NCBI GenBank assembly: GCA_902767455.1
Contig: CACXHH010000087.1
Coordinates: 1-8,101 of the forward strand
DNA length: 8,101 nt
Source: an uncultured Eubacteriales bacterium
GTDB taxonomy: Bacteria; Bacillota; Clostridia; Christensenellales; Borkfalkiaceae
Direction: 5' to 3'
The notes under the pieces are model-generated. The model made no database searches. It was not told the origin of the DNA and saw only the letters and a list, made by a program, of their open reading frames with translations. A program made the position numbers and the translations under genes. Below, piece by piece: positions 1 to 5,698 of this stretch (its first letter is position 1; each line of letters begins with the position of its first letter).

Positions 1-52
1 CCCGACCTTGATTTATATTATCGGCGCGAAACCGAAGTTTTTTCGGCTTCAC
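1..52 (-). CDS. Possible 5' end of the next phage gene (partial)
   Basis: Downstream of the portal stop the minus strand has an open frame that starts at a GTG at 52-50 and runs off the window edge, beginning V-K-P-K-K-L-R-F-R. I see no convincing Shine-Dalgarno site before it. The only support is its position: phage head operons normally continue after the portal with scaffold, protease or capsid genes. The fragment is too short to assign to a family, and the true start may lie outside the window. Confidence 0.2.
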   Translation of the reverse strand, partial: MKPKKLRFRADNINQGR

Positions 53-87
53 CCGTTTTTTTAGCGTTACCGCGAAAAACTCCGCTT

Positions 88-1980
88 TTACGCTTGAGTT
101 ATCGGCGAAGGCTCCTCGGCTTCAAAGCCGCCTTCACCATCTTTTGCCGTGTCGCCGACGGAAAGTTTCTTCCTGTGTTCGGCGATATGGCGGACGATAT
201 TATCCTTCGTAGTCTTCTTGTCCTTCGTAAGTTCCAGCTCACCCGACAGTAAAAATCTGACGTGCTCGGCGATATGGACGTTATGGTCGTCGTAGTCTTC
301 GGGCTCGACGTATTCCTTTTGCATTTCAAGGTTTTCCGCCTGCGCTCTCGAAATATGCAGCGACGTTAAATCCTGAACGTTGTCAAGGCTGCCGTAACCC
401 ATTATTTCGAGTATCTTCGCCTTAGTCCGTTGAGAAAGGTTTCCGTCGCTGTCGGCAAGAAGCCCCGTCGAGAGAAGTTCGAGCACGGAAGTTTTCTTCT
501 GCGCGGGCGTGTAGGTGAGCTCGTTTTCGGTGTCGAATACGACGTCGTCGCTCGTTAAGTCGCTCGCGTTGAAGTAAAACACTTCGCTTGCTTTGTTGCT
601 TCCCGCTATTTTCATAAGACGCGTCTTGCCGCAAAACTGCTTGAACAGCCTTATCACCTGTTTTGCGACGTCCTTTATAGCCCTTCTCACGTTCTCCGCC
701 GTGACGGAAAGACGCGTTTCGTCCTGTTCTATCAAGAGCTGCAACGCCACACCGCTCGTAACGTTGAAAGGTATCTTCGAGTTTCTCGATATCTCGCTTA
801 CGCCGCTCACCGTTATAAACTCGCTCGTAAGCCTTTCTTCTTCGCCCGCAAAATCGAACGGAAGCGTTTCGGAAGCCATCATTCTCGGCGGAGCGAATCC
901 CTGCCTGTAAACGAGAACTTTTCCCGGTTCGAGCCCGCCTTCGGTCAGTTCGTCGACGTCGACGGAGCCGTCCTCAACGGTAACTACGCCCATCGAAATT
1001 CTGTTTAAAAACTCGTGTTTTCTGTTTTTCACGGCGTTATAGGCGCGTTGGAGCGGAATAATTCTGTCGATAACGCACGTTCCGAAAAACGCACCCGCCT
1101 GTGAAATGCAGTCCTGCTTTACGAAAGGAAAATCTCTCTTTCCATCCACTCCGTTGACGTACGGAAGCGTGGTGACAGACAAGAGCGTATCGCCCGCCAC
1201 GGTCACTACTCTGCCGTTAGGAAACTTCTTGCTCGGGCGTTCGTAACGTTCGATGACGACGGCGCAGTCGGGAGCGGTAGTTCCCGTGATCCTGTTCGTC
1301 ACGTATTTTTTACTGCCCTTGACGGAAGAAAGAGTGAAAACGTCCGTTTCTTCGCCTTGAACTTTTACGCCGTAAACGCTTTCTATCTCGTCGACGTTGA
1401 CCGCCCTTGCGTAGATAATACTCTTCTGCTCGGATAAGTCGCTTCTGTATAAGCTCTCGGGGAATATCTCGTAAGGAGATACCGCCATTATCTCGACGTC
1501 GCCTTCCGAAACGCTCTTGCCGTCGACTGCGCCGAGCACTCTGCCGGCGTTACCGTTCCACACTATCCGATAAAACGCCGTGCCGAGCGTTTCGCTCCAC
1601 AGCGTTACTTTGGAAATAACGTTGTCGAGCCCCACTCTGTTGCATGTGGCGTTCAATACGTCCGAAGATATGCGCGCCGTCTTTAAATCGGCTTCTTCGC
1701 TTCCCGCGGCTCGAACGCTCATCACGGGGCGCACTCTCGCAAGCTTAGCCACTCTCGTTTCGACTATGGGCGCGATATGGTTATACACGCCCTTATTCTG
1801 CCAGACGTAGCCTTCGTCGGTATCGGATATCTCGCCGTTTGGCGCGATGTCGCAATACTGGTTGCCCGAGAGAAAGTTCATATTGAGATTCCATTGTTGT
1901 TCGAGAGCGCGCCTGTCTTCTCTGCGGCGCTCGAAGTCTTCCTTGATCTCTTTTACGAGATCTTCACGAAATTTATCCAA
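88..1980 (-). CDS. Phage portal protein (P22-type)
   Basis: Portal proteins form the dodecameric ring at the capsid vertex through which terminase pumps DNA and to which the tail attaches. With the start used here the protein is 630 aa, within the usual range for P22-type portals. Family-like features are the basic/acidic N-terminal helix, the segment YNHIAPIVETRVAKLARVRP (about residues 66-85), the stretch FITVSGVSEISRN followed by SGVALQLLIEQDETR (about 388-423), and a C-terminal part with two HIAEH segments (about 569-573 and 598-602). The frame is open to an ATG at 2061, but that stretch overlaps the preceding gene. A GGGGTGAT site at 1992-1985 points instead to TTG at 1980 (8-nt gap) or TTG at 1983 (5-nt gap). 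The start lies 13 nt after the upstream stop, which suggests translational coupling. The portal call is firm; the subfamily is from memory of the motifs. Confidence 0.88.
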   Translation of the reverse strand: MDKFREDLVKEIKEDFERRREDRRALEQQWNLNMNFLSGNQYCDIAPNGEISDTDEGYVWQNKGVYNHIAPIVETRVAKLARVRPVMSVRAAGSEEADLKTARISSDVLNATCNRVGLDNVISKVTLWSETLGTAFYRIVWNGNAGRVLGAVDGKSVSEGDVEIMAVSPYEIFPESLYRSDLSEQKSIIYARAVNVDEIESVYGVKVQGEETDVFTLSSVKGSKKYVTNRITGTTAPDCAVVIERYERPSKKFPNGRVVTVAGDTLLSVTTLPYVNGVDGKRDFPFVKQDCISQAGAFFGTCVIDRIIPLQRAYNAVKNRKHEFLNRISMGVVTVEDGSVDVDELTEGGLEPGKVLVYRQGFAPPRMMASETLPFDFAGEEERLTSEFITVSGVSEISRNSKIPFNVTSGVALQLLIEQDETRLSVTAENVRRAIKDVAKQVIRLFKQFCGKTRLMKIAGSNKASEVFYFNASDLTSDDVVFDTENELTYTPAQKKTSVLELLSTGLLADSDGNLSQRTKAKILEIMGYGSLDNVQDLTSLHISRAQAENLEMQKEYVEPEDYDDHNVHIAEHVRFLLSGELELTKDKKTTKDNIVRHIAEHRKKLSVGDTAKDGEGGFEAEEPSPITQA

Positions 1981-1984
1981 CAAA

Positions 1985-1992
1985 ATCACCCC
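1985..1992 (-). promoter_or_regulatory. Ribosome binding site fixing the portal start
   Basis: GGGGTGAT on the minus strand resembles the extended anti-16S match GAGGTGAT. It lies immediately after the stop codon of the four-cysteine protein. It favours a TTG start at 1980 or 1983 over the upstream ATG at 2061, which lies inside the preceding gene. Confidence 0.6.
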
Positions 1993-1993
1993 G

Positions 1994-2197
1994 TCAGTCT
2001 TTCTTTTTAGCTTTCGACGAACTTTCGCCGTCGTTTTCGCCGTCGAAAGATACGCCCGCAAGTTCGGCGTAAAGAGCTTTCGCGCACTCTTTGCAGATAA
2101 ACTCTTCGCCTACGCCCGCGCTCAGTTTGAAAGCCGCCACGTTCCCGCACCCCGGCACGGAACAGACGATTTTTTCAGTCGTTGTTTTCAGTTTCAT
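1994..2197 (-). CDS. Small four-cysteine (zinc-ribbon-like) phage protein
   Basis: This 67-aa protein has cysteines at 12, 17, 35 and 38, arranged as C-X4-C and C-X2-C. That spacing could bind one zinc ion as a small ribbon or knuckle. The C-terminal third is acidic and Ser/Lys-rich (residues 52-67) and probably unstructured. The start is supported by AAGGAG at 2210-2205, 7 nt before the ATG. The gene begins inside the end of the 96-aa gene (23-nt overlap) and stops 13 nt before the portal start, so it belongs to the packaging operon. I do not recognise the family. Zinc binding is inferred from cysteine spacing alone, and binding of DNA or of a packaging partner would be a guess. Confidence 0.75.
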   Translation of the reverse strand: MKLKTTTEKIVCSVPGCGNVAAFKLSAGVGEEFICKECAKALYAELAGVSFDGENDGESSSKAKKKD

Positions 2198-2465
2198 TTT
2201 CTTTCTCCTTTAAAGATTTAAGAAGTCTTTGTTTTTCGGCTTCGAGCTCTTCGTCGGTCATATTTTCGACAGCCGCCGAGTTAAAGCCTTCCATTACGAT
2301 TTTTGCCGCCTGAGTGTCGGGCGGCACGTGTTTTTTGGTTACTTTTCTGCGAGTAAGCTTTAAAACGCCGTCGTCGTCGGAGTATTCTTCGACGACTTCT
2401 TTCGCGCTGTAACCCACAGCCTTTTTCGCCATTGCCCGTCTGATTTTCTCTTCTAATTCGTTCAC
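2175..2465 (-). CDS. Small phage protein, possibly TerS-related
   Basis: This 96-aa charged protein lies between the terminase and portal genes. Its N-terminal helix (residues 1-15) leads to a block around residues 38-60, with K-V-T-K-K-H-V-P-P-D-T-Q-A-A-K as its core. That block recalls the segment after the DNA-binding domain in some small terminase proteins, which also carry a K-x-x-x-P-D-x-x-A pattern. A second conserved-looking motif is MTDEELEAEKQRLL (69-82), probably a helix. No N-terminal helix-turn-helix is present, so if TerS-derived it is only the C-terminal part. Translation starts at GTG (2465), with GGAGG at 2475-2471 and a 5-nt gap. The next gene starts inside its last codons. 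It is very likely a real phage gene; the TerS relation is weak. Confidence 0.7.
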   Translation of the reverse strand: MNELEEKIRRAMAKKAVGYSAKEVVEEYSDDDGVLKLTRRKVTKKHVPPDTQAAKIVMEGFNSAAVENMTDEELEAEKQRLLKSLKEKENETENND

Positions 2466-2642
2466 AGTTCCCTCCCGCGCGCCCGATAAGCTTTACAAAC
2501 TTTACGGGCAAGCTTTTTCGCCCCGCGAAAATCGGAAGCGACGACAAGCGAAGGTTTTGCCGATCAAAGCCATAAAAAAGAAAATATTGCCGTCTTTTAC
2601 GATTTTTTTTGCCGCAAGCCTGATTTTCGGCGCGATTTCCAT
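2462..2642 (-). pseudogene. Small ORF after terL, apparently split by a +1 frameshift
   Basis: The 188-bp gap between the terL stop and the GTG of the 96-aa gene is unusual in this packed operon. On the minus strand an ATG at 2642, 11 nt after the terL stop, opens a frame beginning MEIAPKIRLAAKKIVKDG that runs to residue 29 (K, codon 2558-2556). If one A of the AAAA run at 2558-2555 is skipped, the next frame continues P-S-L-V-V-A-S-D-F-R-G-A-K-K and ends in A-R-G-R-E-L. Its TGA (2464-2462) overlaps the next GTG start by 4 nt, a typical operon junction. The composite would be a basic 59-aa protein. Without the shift, the first frame ends at 2502 after 46 aa. I see no Shine-Dalgarno site. It could be a true pseudogene, a sequencing or assembly indel, or programmed frameshifting. 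Family unknown. Confidence 0.4.
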
Positions 2643-2653
2643 ACGCGAAGTAT

Positions 2654-4072
2654 TCAGCGCTTTTTACGCGAGCGGCAAAGTCTTTTTATCAGCCGTTCCT
2701 TGTTGAGTTGTATTTCCGTTTTTTCCTCCTTCGGGGCTTTATTCTCGGGGCGTGACATAATGAAATACCTGAGTTCGTCGAGCGCGTGGTCGTCCTTTTT
2801 GAAGGGCGTGTCGCTGTCCTTCCAGTAGTAGCCCTTTATTTCGCGTATAAGGTTTACGCACGACGAAAATATATAAAGCCGCTTTTCTTTGAGATATTCC
2901 TTCACCCGCGCTATACCGCTGAAAAGGTCTTTGTTGACGCGCGGATTTACGCTTATGCCGTGGTCGTAAAACAGTTCGCTTACGCTTCTGGTGCCCGAAA
3001 GCGTTTTCTGGTTGGCGGCGCTGTCGATGAGCGAACGCAATCTTCCGTCGTCAAGCCGCGGCCATAAAAGTCTGTCGGCGATCGCCTTTATCTTTTCGGC
3101 GTGATAGGATATCTCCCGCCCCGCCTCGAAGTGTTCGGCTATGACGTAGACGTTTCCGTCGTAATCGACCGCGTAAAAGTGGCACGAGAGCGGATTGTTG
3201 AGCCCGGGGTCTATCGAAATGTCGCAGTACCACTCGCGCGGAACCGAAAAAGGCGTTATCACGTGGATATTTTCGTCGAATTCCTTGTAAACGAGCCCGC
3301 TCGCCACCGAAAACCTGCCGTAACGGCGGGCGTCGAGCACGTCGTCCGAAAGACTTTCGGAAAGCTTTTTCACTTCCTTCTTATCGAGAAAGGGATTATC
3401 CGCCCACTCCATGAACTCGTACCACACTTCCTTCGAGCCGTACTTGTTCATATATATCTCGTCGTAGATAAAAGTCATGCCTTTAAGCGGCGTCATCGTT
3501 CCGAATATATCGCCGCAACGGTCGAGCACTCTCATTTTACACTCGTCGTAAACGTCCTTGGGCGGTTCTTCGTCAAACCACACGAAGTCGAGCGAAGCGC
3601 CCTGAAACTTTTCCCTGCCCTGATCGCAGCTTTTAAAACCTATTCTCGACGTTCCGCCGAAAACGTTTCTGATAATAATAAGGTCGATAACGCCGTTTTC
3701 GGGGCTGTCGCGCCTGCCTTCGGACATGACGATATCTTCTATCCAACCGGGGTTCAAATAGCTTAAAATCTTCTTTTGCGCCACGTCCCTTTGCACTTGC
3801 GACGACAGCGACACCACCCACCCCGAAACGTTCGGTTTATTCTTTCGATAAGGGTGGATACCGCGCGCAAGCCATATCGCTTCTACCGCTCCGCACTCCG
3901 TTTTTCCGCTCCTGTTTCCGCCGAAAACCCATCGGTTTTTCTTTTTGCACTTATGAAAAGCTATCTGCTTCAAATGCTTTTTTCTGCCCTGATTGTAGAT
4001 AGAAAGCCTGTCGTCGCGACGGCGCCTTTCCTGCTCGCGCTCTATATCGAGTATTCGTTTTACTTCGTTCAC
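2654..4072 (-). CDS. terL: Phage terminase large subunit (packaging ATPase/nuclease)
   Basis: TerL powers DNA translocation into the procapsid and cuts the genome concatemer. The 472-aa protein has both domains in order. In the ATPase, Walker A is GGNRSGKT (51-58), Walker B is FVWFDEE (163-169; D167 and catalytic E168/E169), and GTMTPLKG (191-198) fits the coupling motif. In the RNase H-like nuclease, acidic residues lie in SIDPG (D288), LIDSA (D350) and DDHALDELRY (427-436). All key residues are present, so it looks functional. The N-terminus is highly basic and the tail ends RSRKKR. The start is GTG at 4072, with AAGGAAGG at 4089-4082 and a 9-nt gap. No terS lies upstream: the next gene on that side is on the other strand, and I find no good minus-strand promoter in 4073-4140. 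Transcription may therefore read in from beyond 4901. Confidence 0.95.
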   Translation of the reverse strand: MNEVKRILDIEREQERRRRDDRLSIYNQGRKKHLKQIAFHKCKKKNRWVFGGNRSGKTECGAVEAIWLARGIHPYRKNKPNVSGWVVSLSSQVQRDVAQKKILSYLNPGWIEDIVMSEGRRDSPENGVIDLIIIRNVFGGTSRIGFKSCDQGREKFQGASLDFVWFDEEPPKDVYDECKMRVLDRCGDIFGTMTPLKGMTFIYDEIYMNKYGSKEVWYEFMEWADNPFLDKKEVKKLSESLSDDVLDARRYGRFSVASGLVYKEFDENIHVITPFSVPREWYCDISIDPGLNNPLSCHFYAVDYDGNVYVIAEHFEAGREISYHAEKIKAIADRLLWPRLDDGRLRSLIDSAANQKTLSGTRSVSELFYDHGISVNPRVNKDLFSGIARVKEYLKEKRLYIFSSCVNLIREIKGYYWKDSDTPFKKDDHALDELRYFIMSRPENKAPKEEKTEIQLNKERLIKRLCRSRKKR

Positions 4073-4087
4073 CGTTTTCGACCTTCC

Positions 4088-4117
4088 TTGCGAAAATACC
4101 GCAAATTTCCTTATATT
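4088..4117 (+). promoter_or_regulatory. Candidate SigA promoter of the SH3/membrane-anchor gene
   Basis: TTGCGA at 4088-4093 (four of six -35 consensus bases) is followed after 18 bp by TATATT at 4112-4117 (five of six). Transcription from about 4124 would leave room for the AAAAGGGG ribosome site at 4127-4134. The -35 region overlaps the terL ribosome site on the other strand. A second TATAAT at 4136-4141 spans the ATG at 4140; if that were the real -10, translation would have to begin at the ATG at 4152. Confidence 0.35.
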
Positions 4118-4139
4118 ACGTTAGTTAAAAGGGGTTATA

Positions 4140-4901
4140 ATGTGTTTTACCATGAAAAAATTTATACTTTTCACAGCAATATCCGTTATTTTCTTTTGCT
4201 CGCTTTACGCCTTTGGCGGGAGCGCGGCTTTTTCGGCAAGCGTTTCGCGTTACGCCATGGTCGTAACCGACGGCGCTAAATTTTACGCCGACGCAAGCGG
4301 AAAAGTTGAAAGGTTTATCGTGGATAAAAGCTACTTCGTCTCCGTCGTGGACACCGTCGGGGAGTTTACCCGAGTCGTATTTATGGACTCTTTCGACGAC
4401 TGCCCGAGTATCGAAGGTTACGTAAAAACGGTGGACGTCGCCTTTTACGATAACGTAGTTTCTTCACCTTATCCCGACGTAACGCTTAAAGCGGTGACAG
4501 ACGTCGTTTTGTTTTCCGACTCTGCGGCAACAAAACCGAGAGCCGTGATTTCCGCAGGCTCGACGGTCAGATACTTCGGCGTAAGCGCCGCTTCTTCAGA
4601 CGACTTCTACGTTTACGGCAACGGCTCGGTCGGCTACGTGGCAAGAAACGCCTTCGAGAGTTTTTACTTGCCTTTGAGCGCAGAGTACGTCGCCATGCAG
4701 ACTCCGCGCGAAACTTCGGATAAATCCCCTTCGTCAATAACGAGCGCTTCGGCTTCGCAAAGCGTTCCCGCCGACGACAGATCGCCCGTCGAGATAGTTC
4801 TCATAACGCTTGCGATAATCGTCGTTCTCATCTTCGTCTATCTCATCGTTCGCCCGGATAAGCTATCTCAAAAGAAAGCACAAACGGACGACGACTACTG
4901 A
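4140..4901 (+). CDS. Membrane-anchored surface protein with two SH3-like domains
   Basis: This 253-aa protein has the layout of a cell-wall-facing anchored protein. A signal peptide (MKKFILFTAISVIFF within residues 5-33) precedes two beta-rich modules, about 38-104 and 113-178. Each has V-F/L-F/Y-x-D type starts and a glycine-containing end (EGYVKTVDV; VGYVARNAF), as in bacterial SH3-like domains. A Ser/Thr-rich linker (189-212), one membrane helix (about 217-238) and a short charged cytoplasmic tail ending DDDY follow. AAAAGGGG at 4127-4134 favours the ATG at 4140. The ATG at 4152 would give a cleaner signal peptide but leaves a gap of 17 nt. The gene is divergent from terL and convergent with the regulator gene. 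It may be a moron carried by the phage or a host gene at a junction. The domain call is by pattern only; its ligand is unknown. Confidence 0.85.
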   Translation: MCFTMKKFILFTAISVIFFCSLYAFGGSAAFSASVSRYAMVVTDGAKFYADASGKVERFIVDKSYFVSVVDTVGEFTRVVFMDSFDDCPSIEGYVKTVDVAFYDNVVSSPYPDVTLKAVTDVVLFSDSAATKPRAVISAGSTVRYFGVSAASSDDFYVYGNGSVGYVARNAFESFYLPLSAEYVAMQTPRETSDKSPSSITSASASQSVPADDRSPVEIVLITLAIIVVLIFVYLIVRPDKLSQKKAQTDDDY

Positions 4902-4909
4902 ATTTTGAA

Positions 4910-4939
4910 CGAATATATTATATTTTTGTTAAATATTCG
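4910..4939. terminator. AT-rich hairpin between convergent genes, weak terminator candidate
   Basis: CGAATAT (4910-4916) and ATATTCG (4933-4939) form a perfect 7-bp inverted repeat around a 16-nt AT-rich loop. It lies in the 79-bp gap between the convergent stops at 4901 and 4981. No clean T-run follows on either strand, so it may be an inefficient terminator or no terminator. If it does not work, the two genes' transcripts would overlap as antisense RNAs. Confidence 0.25.
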
Positions 4940-4980
4940 ATTATTTAGCGAAGATCTGAAAACGGGCGCGGCACGAAGTT

Positions 4981-5457
4981 TCAGGAAGAAAAAATCTTCT
5001 TTAAAGCCAAATCGTTACGTCTTCTCGCGATCTCCTTGACGCTCTGTCCGAGCGACTTGAAAAACCATATGTCGGCGTAATCCTTTTTGAACGTTTCTTC
5101 TGTCAAGTTCAAAAATCCGAGATACTCTTCGACCTTTTTCATAAGCTTTATTTGCCTGCGGAAGTAAGTTCGCGTTGAAAAAGTAAACTTCGTTTTTGGC
5201 AAAATACCGGCATATTTAAAGTTCAACATGGCTTTTTCTTCGTCGGAAAGGCGTGAAAAAAGCACGTCAAGCTTGTTTTTTAAGACGATAAGCTTTTCTC
5301 GTCTTGCATATAAAGACAAAAGCTTTTCGCTGAACTTATCGCAAGGTTCCGAAAAGAAAGCCGAATTAAAACACCTTCTTAAATAGTTTTCTCCTTCGGT
5401 CCTGATGACCTTGTCAAGATTCGGATAAGCGGAAAGCAGTATCTTTACGTATTCCAT
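4981..5457 (-). CDS. ArpU/sigma-region-4-like regulator, probably phage late activator
   Basis: This 158-aa, mainly helical, basic protein has the pattern of small ArpU/RinA or sigma-70 region 4-like regulators. A long helix (about 40-70) leads to FSRLSDEEKAMLNFKYAG (67-84), which resembles the 'L-s-x-e-e-x-x-l-l-x-x-K-Y' entry helix of that fold. A recognition-helix-like FSTRTYFRRQIKLMKKVEEYL (93-113) follows. Such proteins activate late genes in Firmicutes phages and usually sit just before terS-terL. Here the plus-strand 4140-4901 gene lies between. An in-frame GTG at 5484 would extend the protein by nine residues. I chose the ATG at 5457 because AAGGAG (5472-5467) is 9 nt before it and a -10 box at 5492-5487 would start the RNA downstream of the GTG. 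The family call is by motif memory; a host sigma-like regulator is the alternative. Confidence 0.7.
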   Translation of the reverse strand: MEYVKILLSAYPNLDKVIRTEGENYLRRCFNSAFFSEPCDKFSEKLLSLYARREKLIVLKNKLDVLFSRLSDEEKAMLNFKYAGILPKTKFTFSTRTYFRRQIKLMKKVEEYLGFLNLTEETFKKDYADIWFFKSLGQSVKEIARRRNDLALKKIFSS

Positions 5458-5466
5458 TAAAATCAG

Positions 5467-5472
5467 CTCCTT
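5467..5472 (-). promoter_or_regulatory. Ribosome binding site deciding the regulator start
   Basis: AAGGAG lies 9 nt before the ATG at 5457-5455. It is inside the nine-codon extension that the GTG at 5484 would add, so the ATG is the likely start. Confidence 0.75.
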
Positions 5473-5486
5473 GAATTTCTGCACTC

Positions 5487-5492
5487 ATTATA
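5487..5492 (-). promoter_or_regulatory. Candidate proximal -10 box of the regulator gene
   Basis: The minus strand reads TATAAT, a perfect -10 hexamer, inside GGTATATAATGAG. A start point near 5480 would leave a short leader containing the AAGGAG site. No good -35 hexamer stands 16-18 bp upstream (the best choices match poorly), so this promoter may need an activator. The inverted repeats just upstream would suit one. Confidence 0.4.
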
Positions 5493-5516
5493 TACCGCCT
5501 TTTTACGAAAGCAGTA

Positions 5517-5584
5517 ATTTTAATGACAATTTTGAACAAAATTGATTAAATTTTATTTATTATTACATAAACCGTCATTAAAAT
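5517..5584. repeat. 11-bp perfect inverted repeat with 46-bp spacer
   Basis: ATTTTAATGAC (5517-5527) and GTCATTAAAAT (5574-5584) are exact reverse complements. They enclose the 5527-5544 palindrome. The right arm touches the -35 of the rightward promoter at 5584, and the left arm lies about 25 bp upstream of the leftward TATAAT at 5492. The layout suits an operator pair for DNA looping, or a long hairpin in a leftward leader RNA. Confidence 0.55.
5527..5544. repeat. Perfect palindrome, 8-bp arms, operator-like
   Basis: CAATTTTG and CAAAATTG are exact reverse complements separated by AA. This length and symmetry is typical of a dimeric helix-turn-helix repressor site. It contains GAAC but no opposing GTTC, so it is not a LexA box. 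It lies about 35 bp upstream of the -10 box at 5492-5487. Confidence 0.5.
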
Positions 5585-5612
5585 CAACACTTATCGTAAA
5601 GTGTGTTATAAT
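5584..5612 (+). promoter_or_regulatory. Rightward extended -10 promoter overlapped downstream by the SOS box
   Basis: TCAACA (5584-5589, four of six -35 bases) is followed after 17 bp by TATAAT (5607-5612), preceded by TGT, a perfect extended -10. Transcription would start near 5619 and enter the LexA box at about +7, where bound LexA would block it. The first gene downstream is 200 bp away and lies behind a terminator. Confidence 0.6.
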
Positions 5613-5624
5613 TGTACGTTTGTA

Positions 5625-5636
5625 GAACATTTGTTC
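5625..5636. promoter_or_regulatory. LexA-type SOS box
   Basis: GAACATTTGTTC matches the core GAAC-N4-GTTC of the Gram-positive LexA (DinR/Cheo) operator exactly and has dyad symmetry. It lies just downstream of the start points predicted for two promoters facing each other, the rightward one (5584-5612) and the leftward one (5676-5646). LexA bound here could silence both until DNA damage. No lexA or recA gene is in the window; the match is read from sequence. Confidence 0.7.
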
Positions 5637-5645
5637 GATAAATAT

Positions 5646-5676
5646 TCTATAACCATTGCGTGACAGAATCTGTCAA
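5646..5676 (-). promoter_or_regulatory. Leftward promoter running into the SOS box
   Basis: On the minus strand, TTGACA (5676-5671, perfect -35) is followed after 19 bp by TATAGA (5651-5646, five of six). A start near 5639 would place the LexA box at about +4 to +15. It reads toward the regulator gene through a leader of about 180 nt that includes the inverted repeats. The 19-bp spacer is longer than ideal, so it may be weak or activator-dependent. Confidence 0.4.
5661..5675. repeat. Perfect 15-bp palindrome over the leftward -35
   Basis: TGACAGA and TCTGTCA are exact reverse complements around one central A. The right arm covers the TTGACA -35 of the leftward promoter, so a protein bound here could block or recruit polymerase. 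In the rightward RNA it could fold into a 5-bp stem with a 5-nt loop. Confidence 0.5.
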
Positions 5677-5698
5677 TTATTAAAAAAACCAAAAAAAT

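Noticed and set aside
1983..2061. N-terminal extension of the portal to the ATG at 2061
   Set aside because: The 27 extra residues are the out-of-frame reading of the upstream gene's tail. A strong ribosome site at 1992-1985 points to TTG at 1980 or 1983.
1847..2221. 124-aa plus-strand open frame across the portal start and the four-cysteine gene
   Set aside because: It is antisense to two well-supported genes with good ribosome sites, and its own sequence has no recognisable features.
2281..2547. 88-aa minus-strand frame overlapping the 96-aa gene
   Set aside because: It begins at TTG with no ribosome site, is Arg-rich shadow sequence over most of its length, and conflicts with the well-supported 96-aa gene.
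3101..3766. 221-aa plus-strand open frame inside terL
   Set aside because: It lies antisense to the ATPase and nuclease motifs of terL, and its translation has no family-like features. It is a shadow of the terL codon pattern.
5458..5484. GTG start giving the regulator nine extra residues
   Set aside because: AAGGAG sits inside the extension at ideal distance from the ATG at 5457, and the -10 box at 5492-5487 would start RNA downstream of the GTG.
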